Shown here: positions 6,779 through 14,142 of the stretch, piece by piece
Layout: every line of letters starts with the position of its first letter
Position numbering within the stretch: position 1 is the stretch's first letter
NCBI GenBank assembly: GCA_000990585.1
Contig: LBQD01000004.1
Span: 1,470-41,706, forward strand
Direction: 5' to 3'
Length of the DNA stretch: 40,237 bases
DNA from: Candidatus Moranbacteria bacterium GW2011_GWE2_35_2-
GTDB lineage: Bacteria; Patescibacteriota; Minisyncoccia; Moranbacterales; UBA9337
Notes under the pieces: generated by a model
Seen by the model: only the letters and a program-made list of their open reading frames with translations
The model's database searches: none
Told to the model about the DNA's origin: nothing
Made by a program: the position numbers and the translations under genes

Positions 6779-7647
6779 TTTTTCCCTCTAAGAAATGAAG
6801 ATGCCATCGAAGCCACGACAGCCGGAATTTCTCCTTTTATTTCTTGTATATTTTTAGTGGCTTGTTTCTGCCATACCTGGACAGCCTCAAGGACTTCCTT
6901 GTCACGTAGCTCCGGAAAGTCATTTTTAATTTCAGCCATTCTTTCACGGAGATGTTTCCATTCCGTGCTTTGACTTTCTTTTTCATATTGCTCACGTTGT
7001 TTGGCATCGCGAGCCTTCTGAAGTTCCTCATCCGGATCAATGGTGTCAATACTCGCCTTCAGTATTTCTACACCATAGGAATTTTCCGTATAAGAAACTT
7101 TTTTTCCGAGAACGATCCTCGTCTTTTGTTTTTCTGGAGGATCATTGGGGTTTATTATTTCCCCTGTAAGCTTATCCCACAGAGCTTGAGATACAGCAGC
7201 TCTTTTAGTGATAGCTTCCTCCATTCCTCCACCCAGCAAATGAATGCCGAGGATTTGGTTTAATTCACTTTCCAGTCCATCACTTATGGTCTGGTCGGCG
7301 ACTTCTTCAAATCGGTAGAGCATTTTAATGGAAGGGCGATATTGAATTACGCCACTAACGAGAACGGTGCCTCCTTCGGCAACCTGAAATTTTTTCTTTT
7401 TTATTTCCTTAGTCACAGGGTCTTTACTGGCTAATGTTATCGTCCACCATGGGAGTTTAAATCCCAATCCCTCAGTGTAAGCCGCTCTGATTGGAACGGA
7501 ATTTCCATTAGAGTCAACCCCTCTAAACCTTCCGCCAAATAAGCTTGACGGGAGACCATAATAGATGTCCGGAATTTTAAAAATACAGGAATATGCTAAT
7601 CCTGCAAAAAAAACAACCAATGCCAAAATAAACAATACATTATCCAT
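6775..7647 (-). CDS. SPFH/band-7 (prohibitin-like) membrane protein
   Basis: A 290-residue protein. The ATG at 7645-7647 is preferred because GGAGG lies just upstream; the track's TTG start would place that ribosome site inside the gene. One N-terminal helix (about 3-22) anchors an SPFH domain: GLGFKLPWW near 60, VSGVIQYRPSIKMLYRF near 100, and YGVEILKASIDTIDPDEELQKARDAK near 195, the last being the typical band-7 end before a charged helical region (KQREQYEKESQ) and an amphipathic C-terminus. Such proteins form oligomeric membrane scaffolds. It is coupled by a 4-base overlap to the LecA-like gene, so the two products probably act together at the membrane. Confidence 0.75.
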   Translation of the reverse strand: MDNVLFILALVVFFAGLAYSCIFKIPDIYYGLPSSLFGGRFRGVDSNGNSVPIRAAYTEGLGFKLPWWTITLASKDPVTKEIKKKKFQVAEGGTVLVSGVIQYRPSIKMLYRFEEVADQTISDGLESELNQILGIHLLGGGMEEAITKRAAVSQALWDKLTGEIINPNDPPEKQKTRIVLGKKVSYTENSYGVEILKASIDTIDPDEELQKARDAKQREQYEKESQSTEWKHLRERMAEIKNDFPELRDKEVLEAVQVWQKQATKNIQEIKGEIPAVVASMASSFLRGKK

Positions 7648-7781
7648 AATTTCCTCCAAATATTAACTTGTCAAAGAGCCGGGATTGGCTCTTGGTTTTT
7701 CCCTCAAATCGGGCAAAGTGCCAAGTTATGAAGAACGCCTCCATAACGCTCTATCCTAGCATATTTTCGTAAAAAAGTCAA

Positions 7782-7890
7782 CCCCGCAAAATCGCTTTGC
7801 GATCGCGGGGTACGGCCCCTTGAAATCGCTTTGCGATCGCGGGGTATGGTCTCTTGAAACCGCTTTGCGATCGCGGGGTATGGTCTCTTG
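7782..7890. repeat. 34-bp tandem palindromic repeat (three copies)
   Basis: Three head-to-tail 34-bp units (7789-7822, 7823-7856, 7857-7890) differ by only a few transitions. Each contains a small hairpin ATCGC TTT GCGAT and the palindrome GCGATCGC followed by GGGG. The first unit is preceded by CCCCGC, which pairs with GCGGGG at 7805-7810. They occupy most of the gap between the SPFH gene and nusA. The minus ORF 7704-7907 across them is an artefact of the repeat. Confidence 0.85.
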
Positions 7891-7908
7891 AAACCTTTTT
7901 GCCTCACC

Positions 7909-7937
7909 TTGACTTGAGTCCTTTTGTTTGCTATAAT
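7909..7937 (+). promoter_or_regulatory. Sigma-70 promoter for nusA
   Basis: TTGACT and TATAAT are separated by exactly 17 bases, close to consensus. The start of transcription would be near 7944, giving a leader of about 70 bases. Confidence 0.85.
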
Positions 7938-7963
7938 GAAAATAGGATTGAGATGAGAGATGG

Positions 7964-7989
7964 GTTCGCTTTTGAGAGCGAACTTTTTT
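7964..7989 (+). promoter_or_regulatory. Terminator-like hairpin in nusA leader
   Basis: A perfect 7-bp stem GTTCGCT/AGCGAAC with a 6-base loop is followed at once by TTTTTT. It lies between the nusA promoter and the start codon, so it has the form of a transcription attenuator. NusA itself modulates hairpin-dependent pausing and termination, so autoregulation is a reasonable inference. Confidence 0.7.
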
Positions 7990-8012
7990 ATTAAATTAAC
8001 TTAAAAAATTAT

Positions 8013-9296
8013 ATGGCAAAAAAAAGCAAGAAAACAGAAGAAAAAGAAGCTAACGCGAAATTGGTTGAATTCGGAAGCGCAATCACTCAAATTGCTGATG
8101 AAAAAGGAATTGATAAGGGAAAAATTATTGAGACTGTCGAAGCGGCCCTAGCGGCGGCGTACAAAAAGGATTATGGCAAAAGAAGCCAGAATATCCGCGC
8201 CCAGTTCGATGAGATTTCCGGAAGAACCAAATTTTTCTTGGTAAAAGAAGTGGTAGATGAAACGACTCGCGAATTTGTCGTTGAAGAAGAAGGAAAAGAG
8301 GCGGATGAAAAAGCAAAAACGAAAAAAAACGCCGGTAAATTTGAAAAATCTTCCGTATCAGCAGAAAGCTCTGATGAGGAAAAATTGCCGCGATTCAATC
8401 CGGAAAGAGACATCATTTTATCCGATGCAAAGAAAGCAAAAAAAGATGCCAAGCTCGGAGATTTTATTGAAAATGAATTGGAATCCAAAGAAGATTACGG
8501 ACGGATTGCCGCTCAAACAGCCAAACAGGTGATTATCCAAAGAATTCGAGAAGCTGAAAGAGAAGCGATGTTCAAAGAATACAAAGAAAAAGAAGGTGAA
8601 ATTATCAGCGGAACAGTGCAGCGGGTTGAAGGGCGCAATGTCTTTATTGATATGGGAAAATCCACCGGAGTCTTGTTTCCATCTGAGCAAATTGAAGGAG
8701 AAAATTATCGTATCGGGCAAAGAATCAAAGTATATATCGTGAAAGTTGAATCTGACACTAAGGGTCCCGGAATTTTGCTTTCCAGAACCCATCCTGAAAT
8801 GGTGCGCCGGATTTTTGAATTGGAAGTGCCGGAAATTTTTGCCGGAACAGTGGAAATTAATGCCATTGCCAGAGAAGCCGGGGGACGCACCAAAATTGCC
8901 GTTTCATCCAAAGAGGAAGGAATCGATCCGATTGGGTCTTGTGTGGGACAAAAAGGAACGCGTGTCCAGGCGGTTATCGAAGAATTGAGCGGAGAAAAAA
9001 TTGATATTATTTTGTGGAATAAAGATCCGAAAAAATTTATCAGCGCGGCAATGAGTCCTGCCAAAGTTCTTTCAATTGAAATAAATGAAGAAACCAAGCA
9101 GGCAAAAGTGATTGTTCCTGAGGATCAATTGTCTTTGGCGATTGGAAAAAGAGGACAAAATGTCCGTTTGGCAGCCAAACTCACAGATTGGAAAATTGAT
9201 GTCGAAGGCGGAAAAAATAAAGAAGAGGTTGCGCCGGAAGGTGATGAACAAAAAGTAGAAAACAGCGAGCAAGAGGCAGTTAATGATGAGAAATAG
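8013..9296 (+). CDS. nusA: Transcription termination/antitermination factor NusA
   Basis: A 427-residue NusA. The N-terminal RNA polymerase-binding domain (about 1-190) includes the typical IIETVEAALAAAYKKDYG helix and is interrupted by a Lys/Glu/Ser-rich insert of roughly 45-50 residues (about 92-140). The S1 domain follows (GEIISGTVQRVEGRNVFIDMG, about 193-265), then two KH domains: DPIGSCVGQKGTRVQAVIEEL near 310 and LSLAIGKRGQNVRLAAKLT near 375. The C-terminus is short and acidic, without the acidic repeats of E. coli NusA. In most bacteria nusA lies near rimP and infB; here ppa follows instead. Expression probably depends on the strong promoter and leader hairpin upstream. Confidence 0.95.
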   Translation: MAKKSKKTEEKEANAKLVEFGSAITQIADEKGIDKGKIIETVEAALAAAYKKDYGKRSQNIRAQFDEISGRTKFFLVKEVVDETTREFVVEEEGKEADEKAKTKKNAGKFEKSSVSAESSDEEKLPRFNPERDIILSDAKKAKKDAKLGDFIENELESKEDYGRIAAQTAKQVIIQRIREAEREAMFKEYKEKEGEIISGTVQRVEGRNVFIDMGKSTGVLFPSEQIEGENYRIGQRIKVYIVKVESDTKGPGILLSRTHPEMVRRIFELEVPEIFAGTVEINAIAREAGGRTKIAVSSKEEGIDPIGSCVGQKGTRVQAVIEELSGEKIDIILWNKDPKKFISAAMSPAKVLSIEINEETKQAKVIVPEDQLSLAIGKRGQNVRLAAKLTDWKIDVEGGKNKEEVAPEGDEQKVENSEQEAVNDEK

Positions 9297-9394
9297 GCAA
9301 GTAATGAACAGGAAACAGTGAACAATGAATAAAGAACAGTAATAAAAAAGAGTAAATACTAATAAAATAAAAGAAGTTTCTGTTTTTAAATTTT

Positions 9395-9452
9395 AAATTT
9401 AATCATTGAAAATTGATTAGAAATTAGAAATTAAAAATTAGAAATTGTGAAA
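9395..9452. repeat. AT-rich intergenic repeat, copy before ppa
   Basis: Built from variants of GAAAATTGA and TTAGAAATT. The segment AATTTAATCATTGA.AATTG and its continuation recur almost exactly upstream of efp (33070-33112), and related sequence lies before clpP and in the tRNA array. Confidence 0.6.
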
Positions 9453-9454
9453 TT

Positions 9455-9991
9455 ATGAACATGTGGCATGAAATTTCCGCGGGAAAAAACGTTCCAAATA
9501 ACATTAATGTTATTATTGAGTGTCCTCGCGGTTCAAAAAACAAATATGAAATCGATAAAGAAACCGGCTTGATCAAATTGGATCGTGCGATGAAAACTTC
9601 ACAAGATTATCCTTTTGATTATGGTTTTGTTCCGCAAACTCTTTGGGAAGACAATGATCCGTTGGATGTGATTGTGCTTTCAACATATGTTTTAGCTCCG
9701 GGAATTTTGGTGGAAGCTCGACCGGTAGCGGTAATGAGAATGGTGGATTGCGGAGAAGGGGATGACAAAATTATCGCTGTTCCGAAAAATGACCCAAGAT
9801 GGGATAATGTGAAAGATATGAAGGATTTGAATCCGCATACATTAAGAGAATTCAAACATTTTTTCGAGACATACAAATCTATTGAAAATGGAAAAGAAGT
9901 TGTTATAAAAAAAACCGAAGGTAAGGCTAAAGCGCTTGAAGCAGTTAAAAAATCTTTGAAAATGTATAAAGACAAGTTTGGAAAAATATAG
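9455..9991 (+). CDS. ppa: Inorganic pyrophosphatase (family I)
   Basis: A 178-residue soluble family I pyrophosphatase that hydrolyses pyrophosphate released by biosynthesis of nucleic acids, proteins and activated sugars. The signature DNDPLDV (66-72) supplies metal-binding aspartates. Other conserved parts are ECPRGSKNKYEID (substrate-binding Arg and Lys), DYPFDYGFVPQT and the C-terminal HFFETYK. Length fits the bacterial enzyme. It lies between nusA and tig with its own AT-rich leader; no Shine-Dalgarno is seen. Confidence 0.97.
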   Translation: MNMWHEISAGKNVPNNINVIIECPRGSKNKYEIDKETGLIKLDRAMKTSQDYPFDYGFVPQTLWEDNDPLDVIVLSTYVLAPGILVEARPVAVMRMVDCGEGDDKIIAVPKNDPRWDNVKDMKDLNPHTLREFKHFFETYKSIENGKEVVIKKTEGKAKALEAVKKSLKMYKDKFGKI

Positions 9992-10045
9992 TTTGAAAAA
10001 CTGTCTTATTTAAAGAGTTATATAAATTTTAAAGAATTAAAAGTA

Positions 10046-11356
10046 ATGGATATAAAAAAATTGGGAAATTCTGAGATTGAAATAAATCTATCTATTCCGT
10101 GGAAAGAATGGGAAAAATATTTGGTTTTAGCAGTGGAAGATATTTCTAAAAATATCAAAATTGAAGGATTTCGACCGGGAAAAGCTCCGAAAGACATGAT
10201 TGAAAAGAAGGTTGGAAAAGAAGCAATTCTTAATGAAGCGGCGGAAAAAGCTATTAAAAAAAATTATTCCCGCGTAGTTTTAGATGAAAAATTGGATGTT
10301 ATTGGTGCTCCTAATGTGGAGATTTTGAAATTGGCGGAAGGCAATGATTTGGAATATAAAATAAAAACTGCTGTTATGCCAGAAGTAAAAATGAATAATT
10401 GGACAGAAGGAGTGAAAAAAATAAATAAAAAACAGCAAGAGAAGAAAACGGAAGTTTCTAAGGAAGAAATAAAAAAAGAATTGGAAAAATTGGCAAACAG
10501 TCGAGTGCAATTGATTACGGTTGATCGGGAGGCGAGAAAGGATGACAGTGTGGAAATTGATTTTCAAGTGAGTCTCGGTGGAGTTCCGATTGAAAATGGA
10601 ACCAGTAAAAAACACAATTTGATTTTGGGGCGCGGAGTTTTTATTCCTGGGTTTGAAGAAAATGTGATCGGAATGAGCGGTGGCGACGAAAAAGAATTTG
10701 AACTTGAATTTCCAAAAGATTATCATGCCAAAGATCTTGCCGGCAAAAAAGCTACGTTCAAAGTGAAACTTAATATTGTACAGGAAAGAAAAACTCCTCA
10801 AATTGACAATGCTTTCGCGGTTTCTTTGGGAAATTTTAAAGATCTTTCCGAGCTGGAAAAGAGCATTGAAGACGGGATTTTCAAAGAAAAAGAAATTCAA
10901 AAAAAGGAAGAAAATAGGAGTGAGATAGTGGAATTTCTAATCGGAGAAATGAAGGTGGAGCTTCCGGAAATTTTGATTCACGAGGAATTGCATCGAATGA
11001 TTGGCGAATTTGAAGCACAACTTTCCGGAATGGGAATGAATGTGGATGGTTATCTTGAAAAGATGTCCGCCCATGATAAATCGGGAAAAAAGAAAACCAG
11101 ACAAGATCTTGAAAAAGAGTGGGAGCCGCAGGCGGAAAAAAGAATCAAGTCCGCTTTGGTTTTGGAGGAGATTGCTAAGCAAAAAGAAATTGAGATTGCC
11201 AGTGAAAAAATCGAGAAAGAGATGAATAAGCTCTTGGCTCAGTATAAGGGCGTGAAAGATTTGGAAAAGAATATGGATATGAGTCGCGTATACAATTACG
11301 TTAAAGGAATGCTCACAAATGATGAAGTGTTTAAACTTTTAGAAGGACTTAAATAA
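10046..11356 (+). CDS. tig: Trigger factor chaperone
   Basis: A 436-residue ribosome-associated chaperone with peptidyl-prolyl isomerase activity. The N-terminal domain contains the ribosome-docking signature GFRPGKAP near residue 43. The FKBP-like domain runs from about 155 to 250 (DDSVEIDFQVSLGGVPIENG, LGRGVFIPGFEENVIGMSGGDEKEFELEFP). A helical C-terminal substrate domain follows (LPEILIHEELHRMIGEFEAQLSGMGM). Its neighbour clpP completes a partial tig-clpP arrangement common in bacteria, but clpX and lon are not adjacent. Confidence 0.96.
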   Translation: MDIKKLGNSEIEINLSIPWKEWEKYLVLAVEDISKNIKIEGFRPGKAPKDMIEKKVGKEAILNEAAEKAIKKNYSRVVLDEKLDVIGAPNVEILKLAEGNDLEYKIKTAVMPEVKMNNWTEGVKKINKKQQEKKTEVSKEEIKKELEKLANSRVQLITVDREARKDDSVEIDFQVSLGGVPIENGTSKKHNLILGRGVFIPGFEENVIGMSGGDEKEFELEFPKDYHAKDLAGKKATFKVKLNIVQERKTPQIDNAFAVSLGNFKDLSELEKSIEDGIFKEKEIQKKEENRSEIVEFLIGEMKVELPEILIHEELHRMIGEFEAQLSGMGMNVDGYLEKMSAHDKSGKKKTRQDLEKEWEPQAEKRIKSALVLEEIAKQKEIEIASEKIEKEMNKLLAQYKGVKDLEKNMDMSRVYNYVKGMLTNDEVFKLLEGLK

Positions 11357-11463
11357 TTTTCAATTTTCAATTTACAATCAATTTTCATTAAAATAATTTT
11401 ATGATTTGAAAATTGATAATTGTAAATTTAATGAAAATTAATTATTTATCATTGAAAATTAAT
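11357..11463. repeat. AT-rich intergenic repeat, copy before clpP
   Basis: Variants of AATTTTCAATTTACAATC and the inverse GAAAATTGATAATTGTAAA form an imperfect inverted repeat ending at the clpP start codon. It belongs to the same AT-rich family as 9395-9452, 27934-28046 and 33040-33122. Confidence 0.6.
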
Positions 11464-12057
11464 ATGAAAAAAATTTCCAATCAAATTTTGATTCCTACGG
11501 TTATTGAAAAAACCAATTATGGAGAGAGGGCGTATGATATTTATTCCCGTCTTTTGAAAGATCGGATTATTTTTATCGGAAATATAATTGAAGATAATAT
11601 GGCAAATGCTGTAATTGCTCAGCTTTTGTTTTTGGAATCGCAAAATCCGAAAGAGGATATTAAAATATATATCAATTCTCCGGGAGGATCGGTTACTTCT
11701 GCGATGGCGATTTATGACACGATGCAATATGTGCGCCCGGATATTCAAACGATTTGCGTTGGATTGGCGGCATCTGCCGCGTCACTTCTTCTTTCTGCCG
11801 GAAAAAAGGGAAAGAGGATGATTTTGCCCAATGGAGAGGTAATGATTCATCAAGTGATGGGAGGAGCACAGGGTCAAGCGACAGACATCGATATTCATGC
11901 TCGGCATATTCTTAAAACTAAAGACAACCTGAATAAAATTCTTGCCAAACATACCGGACAAAAAGTTGCCAAAGTGGAAAAAGACAGTGAGCGGGATAAT
12001 TTTATGACTGCTGAAGAAGCAAAGGCGTATGGAATTGTGGACAAGATAATCAGATAG
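11464..12057 (+). CDS. clpP: ATP-dependent Clp protease proteolytic subunit
   Basis: A 197-residue serine protease from ATG 11464; the track's 17-residue extension is translated AT-rich repeat. The catalytic triad is visible: Ser104 in GLAASAAS, His129 in VMIHQVMGG and Asp178 in SERDNFM. NSPGGSV at 71-77 is the oxyanion-side glycine motif. It forms a tetradecameric chamber fed by ClpX or ClpA/C, neither of which is in the window. It follows tig, a frequent pairing in quality control. A strong terminator closes the unit. Confidence 0.97.
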   Translation: MKKISNQILIPTVIEKTNYGERAYDIYSRLLKDRIIFIGNIIEDNMANAVIAQLLFLESQNPKEDIKIYINSPGGSVTSAMAIYDTMQYVRPDIQTICVGLAASAASLLLSAGKKGKRMILPNGEVMIHQVMGGAQGQATDIDIHARHILKTKDNLNKILAKHTGQKVAKVEKDSERDNFMTAEEAKAYGIVDKIIR

Positions 12058-12130
12058 GCTATTATAAATATTTCAGTTGCCATAAAATATCTATTTTTTT
12101 ATAGGTTAATTGTGAAATAGTTTGTATTTT

Positions 12131-12173
12131 ATAAAAGCCCAACTTCTCCAATAGAGGTTGGGCTTTTATTTTT
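12131..12173. terminator. Bidirectional rho-independent terminator
   Basis: Stem ATAAAAGCCCAAC / GTTGGGCTTTTAT with a 13-base loop and T-tract lies between convergent clpP and gpmI and can serve both. Confidence 0.88.
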
Positions 12174-12193
12174 ATTGTGAGTAAAAAATTATT

Positions 12194-13753
12194 TTATTTC
12201 AGTAGCGGAAGTAGGCTTTCGCCATTCATTTCTTTGGGTTTTTCGATACCCATAATTTCAAGAACCGTAGGCGCAACATCACTGAGAAGCCCTCCCGGAT
12301 CATATCCTTGCTTGGTTTTTATTTCTTCTCGATGATTGTCCGGAGTTATATACCAAAAAGGAACAGGATTTGAAGAATGTTCGGTGTTTATTTCTCCGGT
12401 GCGGAGATTTTGTAATTCTTCGGCATTTCCGTGGTCGGCGGTTATGAGTAAACATCCGCCTTCTTTTAAAACAGCCGGAATTAGGACAGAAAGATTTTTG
12501 TCTACAATTTCTACCGCCTTGATAGTCGCTTCCATATTTCCAGTGTGTCCGACCATATCCGCATTGGCATAATTGATTAGAATAAAGTCATATTTTTTTA
12601 ATTCCAAGGCCTCAATCACTCTTTCGGTTATTTTGTCGGCGCTCATTTCCGGAGCTTGATCAAATTTGGAAACAGACGGAGAAGGAATAAGAAGACGGTC
12701 TTCTCCCGACCATGGATCTTCTTTTCCGCCATTGAAAAAATAAGTTACGTGGGCATATTTTTCTGTTTCAGCAATACGCAGTTGTTTTTTTCTATTTTGA
12801 CTAAGGATTTCACCTAAACCATTTTCGATTTTTTCCGGAGGAAAAGCGACGGAAACTGGTAAATCTTTTTCATATTCGGTCATTGTGACAAAATCAATTT
12901 TGAGACGTTTTTCTCTTTTGAATTCATCAAATTCCGGTAGGACAAAAGCTTTTGTTATTTGTCTGGCGCGATCTTCGCGAAAATTGAAAAAAATCATCGT
13001 GTCTCCATCTTGAACGAGTGCCACTGGTTTTCCATTTTCAGTAATTATTCCCGGTTCAATGTATTCGTCGGTAATTCCTTTGGTATATGAATCTTGTAGA
13101 TATTTAATAGGATCGGTTATATGTTCTCCTTCTCCTTGAGTCATCATTTTGTAGGCTTTTTCAATGCGCTCCCAATTATTATTTCTATCCATTGTCCAGT
13201 TTCTTCCGCAGACGGTGGCGATTTTTCCCACTCCTTTCATTTTTAATTTATCTTGAAGCATTTTGATTACTTTTGTTCCGCATGTCGGAGAAGAATCACG
13301 CCCATCGGTGATTATGTGCAAGTAGAGATTTTTAATTCGTTGAATGCTTGCCATTTCAATCAATGCATAAAGATGCTCGGAATATGAATGTACGGCTCCT
13401 TCTCCCATAAGTCCCATTAAATGCAATGATCCGTTTTTTTCTTGAATATTCCGCATACTGTCGGAAAGAGCTTTATTGCGAAAAAAGGATCCATCTTGAA
13501 CTGATAGGGTTATTCTCGGTAGGTTTTGATAAATTATTTTACCTGCGCCAAGTGTCATATGACCAACTTCGCTGTTGCCGGATTCTCCCCATGGAATTCC
13601 CACGGAAATTCCCGATGCCTGAAGTGTGGTAGAGGGGTAATATTGATTCAATTTGTCTACTGACGGTTTGCGAGATTTGGAAATGGAATTTCCTTGTTGA
13701 TTACTAGAAAGACCCCATCCATCCAAAATTACTAAAACCACTGGTTTGTACAT
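12194..13753 (-). CDS. gpmI: 2,3-bisphosphoglycerate-independent phosphoglycerate mutase
   Basis: A 519-residue manganese-dependent glycolytic enzyme converting 3- to 2-phosphoglycerate. The N-terminal LVILDGWG supplies a metal Asp; the phosphorylated serine is Ser61 in GESGNSEVGHMTLGAG. Further family motifs are HIITDGRDSSP, FFNFREDRARQ, NYANADMVGHTG and ITADHGNAEEL, which complete the two metal sites. Length is normal. It is a single-gene unit driven by the minus-strand promoter at 13873-13901, whose -35 overlaps that of rny. Confidence 0.97.
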   Translation of the reverse strand: MYKPVVLVILDGWGLSSNQQGNSISKSRKPSVDKLNQYYPSTTLQASGISVGIPWGESGNSEVGHMTLGAGKIIYQNLPRITLSVQDGSFFRNKALSDSMRNIQEKNGSLHLMGLMGEGAVHSYSEHLYALIEMASIQRIKNLYLHIITDGRDSSPTCGTKVIKMLQDKLKMKGVGKIATVCGRNWTMDRNNNWERIEKAYKMMTQGEGEHITDPIKYLQDSYTKGITDEYIEPGIITENGKPVALVQDGDTMIFFNFREDRARQITKAFVLPEFDEFKREKRLKIDFVTMTEYEKDLPVSVAFPPEKIENGLGEILSQNRKKQLRIAETEKYAHVTYFFNGGKEDPWSGEDRLLIPSPSVSKFDQAPEMSADKITERVIEALELKKYDFILINYANADMVGHTGNMEATIKAVEIVDKNLSVLIPAVLKEGGCLLITADHGNAEELQNLRTGEINTEHSSNPVPFWYITPDNHREEIKTKQGYDPGGLLSDVAPTVLEIMGIEKPKEMNGESLLPLLK

Positions 13754-13872
13754 ATTAGAATATTAAGAGGTTAATTGAAAGTCGATCCGTCTTTGGCGGA
13801 CAAATCCCATAAACAGGCTATGAGAGTTTGCAAAAATATTAATTATTAGGGTTGTTTGAAACTACAATTATT

Positions 13873-13901
13873 ATTTTAGCATTTTTGAAAGTCTTTGACA
13901 A
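13873..13901 (-). promoter_or_regulatory. Promoter for gpmI
   Basis: On the minus strand TTGTCA (13896-13901) and TAAAAT (13873-13878) are 17 bases apart, with TGC before the -10 (extended -10). The -35 overlaps the plus-strand -35 of rny by 5 bases. The leader would be about 110 bases. Confidence 0.75.
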
Positions 13902-13923
13902 AAGAATTTTTATACAGTAAAAT
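13895..13923 (+). promoter_or_regulatory. Promoter for rny
   Basis: Perfect TTGACA at 13895-13900 and TAAAAT at 13918-13923 with a 17-base spacer. It is divergent from, and overlapping with, the gpmI promoter. Confidence 0.8.
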
Positions 13924-13929
13924 GGCTAG

Positions 13930-14142
13930 TAGTAATAATTATATACAACCTTTCAATTTAGCCTTCGGATAACTGAAGAAAACTGTAATTTATATGTCGA
14001 GCAATATTTGCGGGAAAACAATAAACAAATTTTTTTCAAAATCATCAAGCAATAAAAAAACGCTTGGATTTACTTTATCTTTTTTGGAATAATGCCGACG
14101 GCATTTTTCTATGCAGGTTTAATTGAATAGGATCTGAAAAAT
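13930..14142 (+). promoter_or_regulatory. Long structured 5' leader of rny
   Basis: About 210 non-coding bases lie between the rny promoter and its ATG. Visible structures are CTTC GGATAACT GAAG near 13962, CAAGC/GCTTG at 14046-14066, and a terminator-like hairpin AATGCC GAC GGCATT followed by T's at 14091-14108. No ORF of useful size is present. The layout suggests control of RNase Y at the RNA level, but no known riboswitch class was recognised. Confidence 0.5.

Noticed and set aside
7782-7890. CRISPR array
   Set aside because: The 34-bp units are directly abutting with no variable spacers, and no cas gene is present.
7704-7907. Minus-strand ORF with an Arg-rich repeated peptide
   Set aside because: It is a translation of the 34-bp tandem repeat; there is no ribosome-binding site or protein-like composition.
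10280-10900. Minus-strand ORF of 206 residues opposite tig
   Set aside because: It is Phe-rich translation of the complement of lysine-rich tig codons.
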